From NCBI GenBank assembly GCA_009363875.1, contig CM018686.1, positions 10,106,001 through 10,170,000 on the forward strand: a stretch of 64,000 bases of DNA, read 5' to 3'. The notes under the pieces are model-generated. The model made no database searches. It saw only the letters and a program-made list of their open reading frames with translations, and was not told the DNA's origin. A program made the position numbers and the translations under genes. The stretch's first letter is position 1; the number at the start of each line of letters is the position of its first letter. This stretch comes from Mikania micrantha. Taxonomy: Eukaryota > Streptophyta > Magnoliopsida > Asterales > Asteraceae. Below, piece by piece: positions 21,321-33,021 of the stretch.

Positions 21321-24300
21321 ATGATGGTTGACCGTCGAGTCAACAAGGTACTCGCGGAGTACGAAGCGAACCGTGCACACAGCGAAACTAGTGGAAACAA
21401 TAACGGTACTAACCCTCGTCTAACATGACTAAAATAGAGTAGCTGACACGATGCTAACCCACGACATTGGTTTCTGACAAACAGGATCGCATGGCAACAA
21501 TAGCAAAGCATGTTCTTTTAAATCTTTCCTGAACTGCCACCCGCACAAATTCAAGGGCACAGAAGGAGCAGTTGGAATGCTCCGATGGGTAGAGAAGGTG
21601 GAATCTGTTTTCGCTATGTGCGAATGTGCTGATGAAAACCATGTGAAGTACGCAACCGGTACGCTGGAGGGACCGGCCCTCACATGGTGGAACACCCATG
21701 TACAAACTTTGGGGTTGGACGGTGCCAACTCCATGACATGGGCCAACTTCACCCGACTACTGCAAGAGGAATATTGTCCTCGTGATGAGATCAGGAAGTT
21801 AGAGGCTGAATTCTGGGTACTCAAAATGGTGCGATCTAAAATCGAGCAATACTGCACCCGATTTCACGAGCTATGTAAGCTATGCCCGGCAATGGTAACG
21901 CCGGAATACAAGAAAATCGAGCAGTTCATCAGTGGGCTGCCCGAGCAAATTCAGAGCATGGTGACTGTGTCTGACCTCACCACTATCCAACCTCTGATCA
22001 GACTGGCTCATAAACTGACTGACCAAGCTGTAGCTCAGGGCAAGCTACCCAAACGAGGCGAACACCTGAAGCCTCAAGAAAGCTAGAAAAGGAAGTGGGA
22101 ACCCAGCCACCACCAATCTCATCAACCCCAACAACAACAGCGATCTGCACCTGCAAGAGCTTTCACTGCCACCCAACCCGATGACTAGGGAAAGGGTGTG
22201 TACCATGGAAAATACCCACTGTGTAACCGATGCTCTTATCACCACTTTGGGCAATGCGAGCGATACCGTTGCCTGAAGTGCGGACGACATGGCCACATGG
22301 CCAAAGATTGTAGATCCAAGTTCCCTACCAGCAACAACAACTTCAACCAGAACAACAACCAGAACACTCTCAAGGGGTGTTATGAATGCGGAAAACCGGG
22401 GCACATGAGGAGGGATTGCCCTCAGCTGAAGAAGGCCGAAGGAGGGGCGGCCAAGGGTCGAGCTTTTGTGATTGGCTCGGGTGAAGCCAAGGATGACCCC
22501 AACATCGTGAAGGGTATGTTTCTTTTAAATAATGTCTATGCTAGTATATTATTTGATACCAGTGCCGATAGGAGCTTTATATCTAGTGAGTTTAGTAAGT
22601 TACTAGATATTACCCCAACACCACTAGACTACAAGTATACCGTAGAGTTAGCCGACGACAAACTGATTGAAACACAACACGTCTTTCGAGGATGCGTTAT
22701 GGTGTTGGCGGATCATGAACTCGAAATCGACTTAATGCCGGTGACTCTCGGAAGCTTTGATGTGGTCGTTGGAATGGATTGTTTATCTGCTAACCAAGCC
22801 GATATTGTATGCAACGAGAAGATCGTACGAGTGACGTTGCAGAACGGGGAACATATCTCAATTCAGGGAGAACGACAGGGAGTACCTCTAAACATCATGT
22901 CCTACATGAAGGCCAATAAGTACCTTCAGAAGGGATACACGGCGATACTAGCCCTTATCACAGAACAACTGAAGAAGGAATGAAAGATTGAGGACATCGC
23001 TGTAGCCCGTGATTTTCCTGAGGTGTTTCCCGAGGATCTACCTGGACTACCTCCGAAACGACAAGTCGAGTTTTAGATAGACCTCACTCCCGGAGCAGCA
23101 CCGATTGCTAAAGCTCCATACCGTCTAGCACCGACTGAGATGCAAGAACTGTCTAGCCAGTTGCAGGAACTGTTGGACAAGGGATTTATCAGAACAAGCT
23201 TCTCACCTTGGGGAGCACCGGTCTTGTTTGTGAAGAAGAAAGACGGATCATTACGTATGTGTATCGACTATAGAGAGCTGAACAAGGTGACGATCAAGAA
23301 TCGATACCCATTGTCACGAATAGACGATCTGTTTGACCAATTGCAAGGGTCAAGCTACTATTCGAAGATCGATTTACGATCGGGTTACCATCAACTAAGG
23401 ATACGGGAGAATGATATTCCTAAGACTGCCTTCAGAACCCGATACGGACACTACGAATTCCTGGTTATGCCCTTCGGACTGACCAACGCACCAGCTGTAT
23501 TCATGGACCTCATGAATAGAGTGTGCAAACCTTATCTTGACAAATTTGTAATAGTGTTCATTGAATACATTCTGATTTACTCGAAGAATCGGGAAGAACA
23601 TGCTGAGCATTTGAGGCTAGTCTTGGAATTATTAAAGAAAGAGCAGTTGTATGCAAAGTTTTCAAAGTGCGACTTTTGGATTCGCGAAGTCCAATTTCTT
23701 GGACACGTGGTTAATGAGCAGGGAATACACGTAGTCCCAGCTAAGATCGAAACCATCAAGAACTGGGAAGCACCCAAAACTCCGACTGAGGTGCGACAAT
23801 TCCTAGGTCTGGCCGGGTACTACCGATGATTCATTGAAGGATTTTCAAAGATTGCTCAATCACTGACATCCTTAACTCATAAAGACAAGAAGTTCGATTG
23901 GGGAGAGAAACAAGAGGTTGCTTTCCACCTGCTAAAACAGAAGCTATGCACTGCACCCATCCTATCCCTACCGGAAGGATGTGATGATTTCGTGGTGTAT
24001 TGCGACGCCTCGAAACAAGGACTCGGTTGTGTGCTGATGCAACGCGAGAAGGTGATAGCATACACTTCACGACAACTGAAGGTGCATGAGAAGAACTACA
24101 CGACTCATGACCTTTTGTTGGGAGCTGTGGTATTCGCCTTGAAAATCTGGCGACATTACTTGTATGGCACGAAATGCACTATATTTACCGATCATAAGAG
24201 CTTACAACACATCTTCGACCAGAAGGAGCTAAACATGAGGCAACGAAGATGGGTCGAACCCATCGGCGATTATGATTGCGCCATCAAATACCAACCAGGC

Positions 24301-25810
24301 AAAGCAAACGTAGTGGCTGACTCGTTGAGCAGGAAGGAAACAACAAAACGCGTGCGTGCCCTACAACTCACGATCCATTCGGAATTGCCAAATCAAATCC
24401 GAATCGCACAACAGGAAGCTCTGAGAACTGAAAACCTCACTCTTGAAGCCATGCGTGGCATGGATAAGCAAATAAAAGCAAAAGACGACGGAGCTAATTA
24501 TCTAATGGATCGAATTTGGATTCCACGCTACGGGGGATTGAGAGAAGTAGTGATGGACGAAGCTCACAAGAGCAGGTATTCCGTACATCCGGGCTCTGAC
24601 AAGATGTACCACGACCTGAAGACAACCTATTGGTGGCCAAACATGAAAGCTGAGATAGCAACTTACGTGAGTAAGTGTTTAACATGCTCAAAAGTCAAAC
24701 TTGAGTACCAGAAGCCATCAGGGTTACTTCAACAACCAGAACTACCAATGTGGAAATGGGAGCAGATTTCCATGGACTTTATAACTAAACTACCTAAGAC
24801 GGCAAGTGGTTGCGATACCATCTGGGTTATCGTAGACCGACTAACGAAGTCTGCGCATTTCCTACCCATCAAGGAGACTGACAAGTTGGACAAGGTCACT
24901 CGACATGGAGTGCCAATCTCGATCATATCTGACCGCGACAGTCGATTCACGTCGCATTTCTGGAAATCTTTACATAAGGCTTTGGGCACGAGATTGGACA
25001 TGAGTACCGCTTATCACCCGCAGACGGATGGACAGAGTGAGCGCACCATACAAACACTGGAGGACATGCTTCGGGCATGTGTTATTGATTTTGGCAGTAG
25101 TTGGGAGACTCATCTACCATTAGTTGAGTTTTTGTACAACAACAGCTACTACACTAGCATCCAAGCTGCACCATTCGAGGCACTTTACGGACGTAAGTGT
25201 CGATCACCCATCTGCTGGGCGGAAGTTGGAGACAGCCAACTGACCGGTCCAGAGCTGGTGCACGAGACGACTGAGAAGATCATGCAAATACGCAACCGGA
25301 TGGCAGCAGCTCGAGACAGACAGAAAAGCTACGCTGACAAACGACGCAAACCGTTAGAATTCCAGGTGGGAGACAGAGTGTTACTCAAGGTCTCGCCCTG
25401 GAAGGGAGTTATTCGGTTTGGAAAATGAGGAAAGTTGAACCCTCGTTACATTGGACCTTTAGATTACTAAACGAATAGGCCCTGTGGCCTACGAGCTAAA
25501 CCTGCCAGACGAGATGAGCAGCGTGCACAACGTCTTTCATATCTCGAATCTCAAAAAGTGCCTGTCTGATGAGACACTTGTTATTCCTCTTGAGGAGATA
25601 CAGATCGACGAACAACTGAACTTCGTTGAGGAACCGGTGGAAATTATGGACCGGGAAACCAAGAAACTCAAACTCAGCAAGATACCGATAGTGAAAGTGC
25701 GATGGAATTCGCGATGAGGACCGAAATTCACGTGGGAACGTGAAGACAAGATGAAACAGAAATACCCACACCTGTTCGCGGAACATACAAACACTGGCAA
25801 CGCGAGTTGA
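21321..25810 (+). pseudogene. gag-pol of chromovirus C, one frame with six stops and one short deletion
   Basis: Polyprotein for capsid and replication enzymes. A first exon from ATG 21,321 (MMVDRRVNKVLAEYEAN) may join by a 67-nt intron (21,418-21,484, weak donor) to the gag core (HKFKGTEGAVGMLRW). Then: two CCHC knuckles (CLKCGRHGHMAKDC, CYECGKPGHMRRDC), protease DTSA near 22,555, RT, RNase H, integrase with HHCC zinc site and DDE residues, and a chromodomain-like end (IPIVKVRWNSR). One frame is kept from 21,577 to 25,428, broken by TAG 22,084, TAG 22,186, TGA 22,981, TAG 23,074, TGA 23,827 and TGA 25,426. A 2-nt loss near 25,460 and TGA 25,715 follow. The RT active site reads FIEY instead of FIDD (23,557-23,568), and the integrase lacks about a dozen residues before RHGVP. 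Inactive. Confidence 0.88.
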
Positions 25811-25835
25811 ATTTCGGGACGAAATTCTTTCTAGC

Positions 25836-25845
25836 AAGGGGAGGA
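25836..25845 (+). other. polypurine tract of C
   Basis: AAGGGGAGGA directly before the 3' LTR start TGTGACACC; primer site for plus-strand DNA synthesis. Confidence 0.8.
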
Positions 25846-26990
25846 TGTGACACCCCGTAATTTCCAGGTCAGCTTGTTTTTATTTAAATGTTTATTTAAA
25901 TGCTTTATGTACACGTGGCACTAGAATTAGATCAATTTAGTGTGACACGTGGCACGACAGTACAAACACCAACACACAACTGCATAATTCGTGGAATTTT
26001 CGGCAAACAGCACACACGTGTCAAAACACACGAACGTTGGTGAACGTCTAGCACATTGTGTAGCACAACACTTGAAATCTCACGAAACACTCACACATTG
26101 AACGTTGGAAGTTCAAACAAGGTTAAACGATAGTTCGTAAACGTGAAAACGGTGACGAACGGATCAAAACCATTAAAAAGGGCTTATTGGGCTCTTCAGG
26201 GGCCCATCGCGGTACGCGATGGCCCAACAAGGAGCATCGTCGCGGTGCGTGACCTACATCGCGGGGGTTTGACTTCCGGAATCCGCCGCGGTACGCGGAG
26301 AAATTTTGAAATCCCCATCGCGATACGCGAAGCCGCCCACTCGACAAAATCTTTATAAATCCAAGACAAATCATGCCTAGACTACTCTTTCCATCATTTC
26401 ACTCGGTTCTACACGCATCACCTCGACCAACTTCGTCTCCTTCACCATTTTTCAGCAGATTTCCACCATTATAGGCCATTTCCAAGCTCAAGATTTGGAG
26501 ATTCAAGCTTGTTACCCACCAAGGAGCTCGAAGGACCATCGCCACCTTCTTGTTCCTATCAAGACTGTCGAGCCAGGAAGTCTAGAAGCTGTCCTTATCA
26601 TCTTCTCAGGATTTTGAAGCCTTAAAAGGTAGTTCTACACTTCTTGTGGTTCAAAACCATCATATCTCGCACCTACACCCTCACAAACACACATGCAAGC
26701 TTGCTAGCCTTGCATGCACGAATTTCTTCTTGTTTTAATCTGGGTTTATTGATAAATCTACTGTACATGATGATCTATGATGATAATATGATGAAATGTG
26801 ATGATCTAAGATGATGGGTTTAAGCCTTGGTGCTTAAAATGATGATTTGTGACAATATATTGCCATGCATGTATGATCCATGATGTTTAGGATGATTTTG
26901 AGTATATAGAAATGTTCAGAGATGATATTGAAGGATGATTACATGTTTAGATGATGTTGAAATGGTTGAAAAAGCTATTTTTGATGAAAC

Positions 26991-27623
26991 TTACTAAATA
27001 TAGTAACTTTTTAGTTACAAGTTGAGGTTATGGTTAAAATGGTAAACATGCATGTATGTTAATATGTTGTTTGATGAATAAAATGATGATTAGAAGTTTA
27101 AGAATGTGATTAAATGTTGATTATAGTCATTTTGACATAGTTACTATATTTAGTAACTTTTATTGATGAAATATTAATAGATGATGAATTGAATTATGTT
27201 GGTATGTTTAAATGATGTTAGATTGGTTATCATGATGATTTGTGACATAAGAATGGTTTAGGAATGCTTAGATGGTCATTTTTATGCAAAAACGACAAAG
27301 TTACTATTTATAGTAACTTTATTTTTAGAAAAACCAATTTGTAAGCATGTTGAATGAATCGAGCATGCTAAATGACTTATTATGTTGCAACATGATGAAT
27401 AGATGCTAAGTTAGATGGTTTCCGATATCACGTATGCTATAAATGGAAACTTTCCATTTTAGGAAACTTTTGTGTACTAACATGATGAAAACAACTTATG
27501 TGACTTTGAATGATGATGTGCTATGTGTTAACATGATCACGTAGGACTAATGAGCATGCTAGAACTATAAAACCGATATGCTTTGTGAACTTTCCATAAA
27601 TGGAAACTTACTATAAATAGTAA
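26991..27623. repeat. dispersed 16-bp palindromes in LTR C
   Basis: TTACTAAATATAGTAA (26,991), TTACTATATTTAGTAA (27,141), TTACTATTTATAGTAA (27,301), TTTCCATAAATGGAAA (27,591) and TTACTATAAATAGTAA (27,608). Each is an inverted repeat with 5-7 bp arms; one unit uses different arms that still pair. Confidence 0.85.
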
Positions 27624-28440
27624 GTTGTCCATATACGCGACTTGCGCGTTTTGCACACGACAACACTTACACGATTGCTACACGATTCACAACCGTCACA
27701 CAGTTCACCAACGGGTCGTTGACTTGACACGGTCAACTCTGGTCAACTCTACTCAAACACGGTCAAACACGGTCATTGTGGACCAACACAGTCAAACATG
27801 GTCAATGTGGACCAACACGAGCAAACACGGTTATTGTGGACCGACACAGACAAACATGAACAACCGAAGGTTGTTGGACACAAACACGAGCACTAGCACC
27901 AGCACTAGCATGGTCACTTACACAAACTCAGGTACAATATACGATATAGGTCGCCGGTGACCAACACGCAGCTTACGCAGGAGCTTACGCTTGCTTATCG
28001 CTTTCTACCCTCAGGTGAGTTTACGGCCCCTCTTTACTCTTTTAAAACTTTTTCAAATAGGGGGAGAATACTAGTTGAATCGAGTCAAACATTAGTGCTA
28101 TTACAAACATTTTCGGTGTATGCTGGTTTATTAGACAAACATTAAGTGTTGAACCCGTAACAAGCCCTCACAAAGTCTTACCGTTAATGTACGAACAACG
28201 TGGTAGGTTTGAATGGATCCATTAGGGAATGACTAACCCCACGGGGCACCATGTTGACTTGATGTCATAACCCATGCAAACTTGACCTAATTTACTGTGT
28301 GTACGAGACACAGTGGAGGCAAGGACAAACAAGTCTAGTTCGGTAGTGACGCACTGACACTTGGAGCCTAGGGCTCGGTACTAACATATGATAAACAACA
28401 TGACACACTTTTATTACTATATGTATATCAAAACCTGTGA

Positions 28441-28486
28441 ACTCACCAACCTTTGTGTTGACACTTTTCTAAACTTGTATTCTCAG
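28441..28486 (+). promoter_or_regulatory. ACTCACC module, LTR C
   Basis: ACTCACC, stem CAAC-ctttgt-GTTG, AC, pyrimidine-rich run and ATTCTCAG followed by GTTACTG. Preceded by GA, so GAACTCACC is available to pair with the donor at 28,012. Confidence 0.6.
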
Positions 28487-28821
28487 GTTACTGACAGGCA
28501 CCTGGAACAGGAATGCACGTATAAGGGATGAGCAACTAGGATCCTCATGCATTCTGTTTTTTTGTCATTTGAAAACAATTTATTTTTGTTATGTATTAAA
28601 CAATGTGTGTTTAACAATTTATATTTCCGCTGCATGTATCAAACATATTTATTTCCGCTGCATTACTTTATCTTTTCCGCTGCAAACTCTTTTACTTAGT
28701 GTATGTTGAACATGCATCAAACATATAGAGCTGTTCTGTATGACCATGAGCTGTGATTCTGGACACGTCACACCCACGTGGCCTGACACCACGAGTGGGA
28801 ATTTGGGGGTGTGACAAATTG

Positions 28822-30290
28822 CCTGGATTACCACCGAAACAGGAAATGGAGTTCCAAATCGACTTAGTGCCGGGGGCGCAATCCTTTGCCAAAACACCTT
28901 ACCGTTTAGCTCCCACCGAAATGATGGAAATGATGGCCCAGCTACAAGAACTCCTTGATAAAGGTTTTATATAACCGAGTGTCTCTCCTTGGGGAGCCCC
29001 GGTGCTGTTTGTGAAGAAGAATGATGGTAGAATGCTAATGTGCATCGACTATAGGGAACTGAATAAGTTGATCATAAAGAACAGGTATCCTTTACCTAGA
29101 ATTGATGACTTGTTCGATCAATTTTAAGGTGCAAGCTGGATCTCAAAGATATATCCCCGATCTGGTTACCATCAGTTGAAAGTTCGAGAGCAGAATATTC
29201 CAAAGACTGCTTTCCATACACGTTATGGACATTACGAGTTTCTCGTTATGTCATTTGGATTGACGAATGCTTCCGCAGCATTTATGAATTTGATGAACAG
29301 GGTATGTCGACCGATGCTGGACCGATCGGTGATAGTATTTATTGATGATATTTTGATTCATTCAAAGAAAAAGGGAGACCATGCTTGCCACGTACGTGAG
29401 GTATTGGAGATCCTGAGGAAAGAGAAACTTTATGCTAAGTTCTCCAAATGCGCTTTCTGTACGAGAGGTACAATTTCTAGGTCATGTGGAGAACCCAGAA
29501 GGCATTATGGTAGATCTAGCTAAAGTCGAAATGGTTATGAAATGGAGCCCTCCGAAGTCACCAACGGAAGTACGCAGTTTTCTTGGTTTGGTCGGTTACT
29601 ATCGAAGATTTATTCAGGAGTTCTCCAAGATAGCGACACCACTGATGAAGCTCCTGAAGAAATATGTAAAGTACGAATGCGGCCCGAACCAAGAACAAGC
29701 GTTCACAGTGCTAAAGGAGAAACTTACCCAAGCTCCTGTTCTAGCACTGCCGGACTGAAATGACGATCTTGTGGTGTATGCTGATGCATCACGACATAGC
29801 TTATGCTTCATGCCAGAATCTCTGGACGAACTCAAGCAGGTGCAACAGGAGGAATTGAAAGAGGAGAATGTGGGTTTTGAACGTGTCTTCGAACAAGTCA
29901 AGAACTTGGAAGATAATGACCATGGTGTGAAGGTACGATTCGGTCGTATGGGGGTGCCCAGAAATGGGGACATTCGATCGAGAATTTTAGATGAAGCCCA
30001 CAAGTTACGTTATTCGGTTCATCCCGGTGCGACGAAGACGTATCAAATCATGGAAAGATTATTGGTGGGCGGGTATGAAGTTTAATATGATGCAGTATGT
30101 GAACGCATGTCTTACTTGTGCGCAATTGAAGGCTGAACATCAGAAGCGTTACGGATATGTGCAACCCTTGAGGTGCCAGAATGGAAATAGAAACACCGAA
30201 AAGGATCTGAGGCTACATGGGAGACTTAAGATGAGATGAAAAGACTCTACCCACATTTGTTTGAGACGTAACAGGTTTCGAGGACGAAAC
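28822..30290 (+). pseudogene. pol remnant of element B (RT, bits of RNase H and integrase)
   Basis: Continues B's pol after element C: PGLPPKQEMEFQIDLVPGAQ, then RT motifs (VLFVKKNDGRMLMCIDYREL, GYHQLKVREQNIPKTAFHTR, VIVFIDDILIHSKK with intact FIDD). A TAA near 28,972, another stop near 29,125 and a frameshift near 29,455 break it. After the RT thumb and the first RNase H residues (VVYADASRHSL) the frame jumps to a region before integrase (ILDEAHKLRYSVHPG, CLTCAQLKAEHQ). The integrase catalytic core is absent, and a short C-terminal scrap ends at the purine tract near 30,298. Confidence 0.82.
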
Positions 30291-30297
30291 CTATTGT

Positions 30298-30306
30298 AAG
30301 GAGGGT
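30298..30306 (+). other. polypurine tract of B
   Basis: AAGGAGGGT shortly before the 3' LTR start (TGTAAAACC at 30,312). Confidence 0.65.
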
Positions 30307-30311
30307 AGATT

Positions 30312-32960
30312 TGTAAAACCAAAAATTTAGCACATGTGATAGTGCTTGGAATCCACTTTGATTTGACAGAATAAATTATTCCAGGATGAAAGAATGCGAG
30401 AAATGGTGAACGTGGGCGAAAACCGTGCGCGAAACGGAGTTACGGATTGTCCGGAATCGTGAAACGAAGTTAAAAATCGAAAAATGGACGAAAATTACCT
30501 GGGGCGGTACACCCCGGGCCACGCATCGAACCCAGGCGATACGCGCGGATAGCATCGAAGTGGTTCGGCCGCCATGGGGCCGCGCGGTACGCCCCAAGTG
30601 GGGGGCTGGAGTGGGGCGATGCGCATGGGACCAGAGGAGGCGGCAAGTTGGGTTAAAGATAAGATTGCATCAAGAAAACTTATTTTTTTACTTCTATTCG
30701 AAGATTTCGGCCACACACACACAAAATCGACATCCAATCCATCAAATCTTCAATTCTGAAGGCTTTTCAAGGTTTAGATCGAACCAGGGAACGTTTCTGC
30801 AAGCCCGGATCATCTTTTTACCCGCAGAACTCCGTCGGATTTGGTAATGATTCATTCTAACCTTCTAGATTGATTATGATTGATTAAATCTTGTTTTTGA
30901 AAGTAATGATATAGTTAGGGTTGTTTATTATTGCCTAGATGATGGCTAGAATTGATTATAAGTGAAGAAACTCGAACTGTTAATGGGTAAATCCTTGTTT
31001 TGAGCCTTTGTAATGTCCGGTTTGCATGAAATCATAACAATGGTTATAGTGGTTTAAACCATTTGATTATGACAAGGTAGGTGATTAGTTTGATTAATTT
31101 TGATATGCAAGGTTAAATCCAAGTGTTTCAAACTAATCATAATCAATAACAAGGATTGATCATTCCTAAGTCATTAAACTGTATAGAGACTGTTTTAGCT
31201 TGATAATCAACAACATTAACGATTTGATGGCTATTAAGGCAATGTCTTTGACATAGGACGTTCAGAAAAGATTTAAACAGTAGGTTAAAATGTATATAAC
31301 ATATTATACGTAAACTAATGCAGGACTATACCATTAGCACCAGTTGTGAGTGATTTTGCTACTGTGAGACATCAGGTGAGTTCTAGACGCCCTGTTTTTT
31401 ATGTTTAATGTTTTGGGCTGGCATACATGCTTAACGTTATGTTCATGATGTTATGTGCTTAAGATGATGATAAATGAATAATGATATGCCATGACTATGT
31501 ATGCGTGTTAATGTCTTAATATGATTTGTACATGATGATATGCTAAGTATGATGTGTGCATATTAGTAAGACATGATGATGAGAGGTATGATAAGACGCT
31601 ATGAGGATAAGTATAGATGTTAAGCTATGATGAAATCCTAGGCTGCTAGGATGAAGGTATGATGTGGAATACGAGGAATAGGTTTTATTGTAACATGTAA
31701 GTGATGAAATGATGATTAAGATACTAGCATGAGATGTTATGATATGATATGTGCCTTTGCTGCTAGGGTATAATGCTATGACGATAAGATGCTAATATGA
31801 AAAGTTTATGAATGCCAGAATGTATGATCTGACGATATGATGATAGCATGATATATATTCATTGCTAAAATGTTATGATGGTATAATGAGGTGATACTGG
31901 CATGACATAAGATGATGATGCCTATGGTATTAGGACATCATGATGACGTCATGATGATAATAGACTGGCATGTCATGTGTATGATATTAGCATAGTCTGT
32001 TATGAGTTATCCTATGTTATTAGGATAACGTTACGATGTTATGCTGAATGATGATATAGTGCTAGCATATCACGTCATGATGAATGAGGGTTGCTCCAGT
32101 ACTTGTTACTGGGTAAGTATGGTTGCTCCCGTACTTGTTACGGGATGAGTATGACGTAACTCCAGTATTTGTTACTGGGTAAGTATGGTAGCTCCAGTAC
32201 TTGTTACTGGGTAAGTATGGTAGCTTCAGTACTTGTTACTGGGTAAGTATGGTAGCTCCAGTATTTGTTATTGGGTAAGTATGGAGTCTTATGCCGGTAT
32301 AAGCCCACTGTTAAAGACAGTGGATATGATGAGGACAAAGGTTTTGATGATGTAAATGAATGTGTGTTATGATTACGTATATGTGATGTATGAATGATTT
32401 ATGTAAAGAAGTTTGTACCGGTACGAGATGTCAACTTCGGTTGGCAGTTAAAGAAATCTTATGCATGCATGAGTTATCAGCTGCGGGTTGATAGTTATAG
32501 AGTCTTGTGCCGCACAAGCCTGTTTGACTTCAGGTCAGCAGTTGACGGCAAAGTTCCGTCACCGTATGAATGAGGTTATGATGTCATGTATGTTATGTAT
32601 ATGAAATGTGTTATGTTCAGGGTGATTGAGACTGTTGACTTTGGCCAACAGTGAATGCTAATAGTTTATGTACAGTAAAGATTTTATTGTTATGAAAACT
32701 AGAACTCACCAGCGTAAGCTGACTTGATTTAGCATGTATGTCAGGTTAAGCTTTGGTCAGAGAAGGTATGGAGCTCAGGCATTCAGATAAAGAGAGTCTG
32801 GTGGCATTGGCAATCAATTATGTTTAAATTAAGACATTATTTCATGTTTGACCAACTATGTTGTAAATTCCGCTGCTATTTATGAAAGTTTTTAGTTTAA
32901 AGAGCTATGTGTTATGACGAAACCAACCTTCGTGGGGTCGCCTGGAATCCGGGCCTCACA
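30312..32960 (+). repeat. 3' LTR of element B
   Basis: Same length as the 5' LTR and alike throughout; differences cluster in the first 370 bp. It carries the donor (31,373-31,382), the hairpin array (32,086-32,290) and the ACTCACC module (32,704-32,744). In its second hairpin unit the arms are CCCGTA and TACGGG, fully paired, where the 5' LTR has one mismatch. Followed by GATTT, the target duplication. Confidence 0.92.
32704..32744 (+). promoter_or_regulatory. ACTCACC module, 3' LTR B
   Basis: Same as the 5' LTR copy: ACTCACC, CAGC-gtaa-GCTG, then a T-rich stretch ending TGTCAG before GTTAAG. Confidence 0.55.
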
Positions 32961-33021
32961 GATTTTGACATGATATTCACATTTGTATTGGCCGGATGGA
33001 AAGGCATCGCACATGATTTAT

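Larger units (their letters stand above)
20169..28816 (+). mobile_element. Ty3/gypsy chromovirus C nested in B
   Basis: Left end TGTGACACCCC, right end GGGGTGTGACA, a perfect 11-bp terminal inverted repeat, flanked by AATTG on both sides (20,164-20,168 and 28,817-28,821). Removing it joins B's pol as ...DVFLEEL-PGLPPK, as expected. The 5' LTR is almost all deleted; the 3' LTR is complete (2,971 bp). The coding region has pre-gag, gag, protease, RT, RNase H, integrase and a chromodomain-like end. Confidence 0.92.
25846..28816 (+). repeat. 3' LTR of element C
   Basis: 2,971 bp. Contents in order: CGCG-GTA-CGCG inverted repeats (26,205-26,335); a TATA-like TTTATAAAT at about 26,350 that may be the promoter; 16-bp palindromes TTACTATNNATAGTAA and relatives (26,991-27,623); a degenerate run of CACGGTCAA / TGGACCAACAC units (27,725-27,870) whose GGTCAA is the complement of a W-box core; a perfect donor CAGGTGAGTT (28,012-28,021); the ACTCACC module (28,441-28,486). 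Short ORFs at 27.6-28.1 kb come from the repeats and are not genes. Confidence 0.92.
15409..32960 (+). mobile_element. Ty3/gypsy LTR retrotransposon B
   Basis: Bounded by two LTRs of identical length (2,649 bp), each starting TGTAA and ending CCTCACA. The target duplication is AATTT on the left and GATTT on the right; the transposase reading frame shows GATTT was original, so the left copy has one G-to-A change. PBS, gag, partial protease and RT are present; most of RNase H and the integrase core are missing. Element C (20,169-28,816) interrupts it. Long LTRs and gag/RT style suggest the Tekay/Del chromovirus group (inference). Confidence 0.9.
12708..33021 (+). mobile_element. PIF/Harbinger transposon H1, interrupted by elements B and C, right end lost
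   Basis: The left end GGGGGTGTTTGTTAG is flanked by TAA. Inside are the two genes usual for this superfamily: a Myb/SANT-like protein (13.7-14.6 kb) and a DDE transposase (from 14.8 kb). Element B (15,409-32,960) lies inside the transposase, and coding resumes at 32,961. The sequence stops matching at about 33,021, where an LTR fragment of element D begins, so the right TIR is absent here. H2 at 44.8-45.5 kb holds the missing C-terminal part in reverse orientation. Confidence 0.75.
14816..33021 (+). pseudogene. Harbinger transposase, N-terminal half, split by element B
   Basis: Transposase of the DDE_Tnp_4 type, which cuts and reinserts the element. Only 14,816-15,408 and 32,961-33,021 belong to it; the rest is elements B and C. 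The first part shows the helix-turn-helix region (MMRLSRDAFVLLCNHF, MFLIVIGHNERFRMVKRRF) and GAIGALDGTLVHA with the first catalytic Asp. A TAG at 15,343-15,345 (QQTRY in relatives) and a TAA shortly after (CYQN in relatives) fit C-to-T changes. The codons for AIC then run into B. After B the frame continues exactly as DFDMIFTFVLAGWKGIAHD, holding the second catalytic Asp. The remaining third, with the catalytic Glu, is missing. Confidence 0.8.

Noticed and set aside
27625..27960. 111-codon ORF rich in Thr/Ser/His
   Set aside because: Produced by the degenerate GGTCAA repeat run in LTR C.
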